Origin: a virus
Strand: one strand, 5' to 3'
DNA length: 40,465 nt
IMG/VR virus record: IMGVR_UViG_3300028394_000143
Location: 1 to 40,465 of that record
Part shown: positions 40,456 through 40,465 of the stretch, one piece after another
Numbering within the stretch: the stretch's first letter is position 1
Layout of the letters: each line of letters opens with the position of its first letter
Translations under genes and position numbers: made by a program
The notes under the pieces: generated by a model
Database searches by the model: none
What the model was told of the DNA's origin: nothing
The model's input: only the letters and a program-made list of their open reading frames with translations

Positions 40456-40465
40456 ATGAAAGCAA
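40456..40465 (+). CDS. Start of the next gene (cut by window end)
   Basis: ATG at 40456 followed by AAAGCAA, directly after the TAA of the previous gene. It occupies the place of the proline-rich gene at 324 but begins differently (ATG rather than GTG, no overlap with the previous stop). Only three codons are visible. Confidence 0.4.

Overview
The window is an essentially complete genome of a tailed double-stranded DNA phage, most likely a podovirus-like virus of an aquatic actinobacterium. The host call rests on a WhiB-family iron-sulfur regulator and a DUF4192-like protein, both actinobacterial hallmarks, plus a moderately AT-rich composition like that of freshwater acI-type actinobacteria. 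The podovirus call is weaker: I see a terminase, portal, capsid and tail/fibre proteins, but no tape-measure, major tail tube or sheath protein. There is no integrase, transposase, CRISPR array or recognisable tRNA, so a strictly lytic life style is likely.

Layout. Bases 1-140 are the last codons of a tail protein whose full copy lies at 38306-40261, so the genome was cut open inside a gene and is circular or circularly permuted, at roughly 40.1 kb per unit. Rightward late genes run from the terminase (14836) to 40261 and continue across the cut into the lysis cassette (140-2864), which ends at a strong terminator (2885-2926). Leftward early genes occupy 2927-14125 and converge on that terminator. 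Between the two arms lies a 710-base divergent control region (14126-14835) with tandem hairpins, palindromes and a candidate late promoter.

Early arm. Reading leftward from 14125 there is a zinc-ribbon protein, an SSB-like protein with its own terminator, then a new promoter and a run of small proteins. These are followed by a membrane-anchored transglycosylase, a DUF4192-like protein, a DUF932-like protein and a winged-helix protein. The replication and recombination block comes next: RecB/Cas4-like nuclease, DnaB/RecA-like ATPase, PD-(D/E)XK resolvase and a DnaG-type primase split over two frames. The arm ends with a DUF1599-like protein, a metallophosphoesterase, a sigma-factor-like protein, zinc ribbons and WhiB. 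No DNA or RNA polymerase was found, so the phage probably uses the host enzymes and redirects them with its sigma-like and WhiB proteins.

Late arm. Terminase with an N-terminal HTH, portal, a 1696-residue virion protein, two further structural proteins, scaffold and major capsid protein are followed by a set of very small lysine-rich proteins that flank a glycosyltransferase and a methyltransferase. Then come tail and fibre genes, a small sulfation-like cluster (sulfotransferase, APS kinase fused to a nucleotidyltransferase, DUF2061 membrane protein), and the large tail protein. The lysis cassette holds a TM protein, a secreted proline-rich protein, a two-TM holin candidate, an M15 peptidase and a second holin-like protein.

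Most interesting points: a 124-base exact terminal repeat that continues into two divergent alleles of the same small membrane protein; the phage-borne sulfation cluster; a leader upstream of the RecB-like gene that can form an H-type pseudoknot over its ribosome binding site; and the primase halves in overlapping frames.
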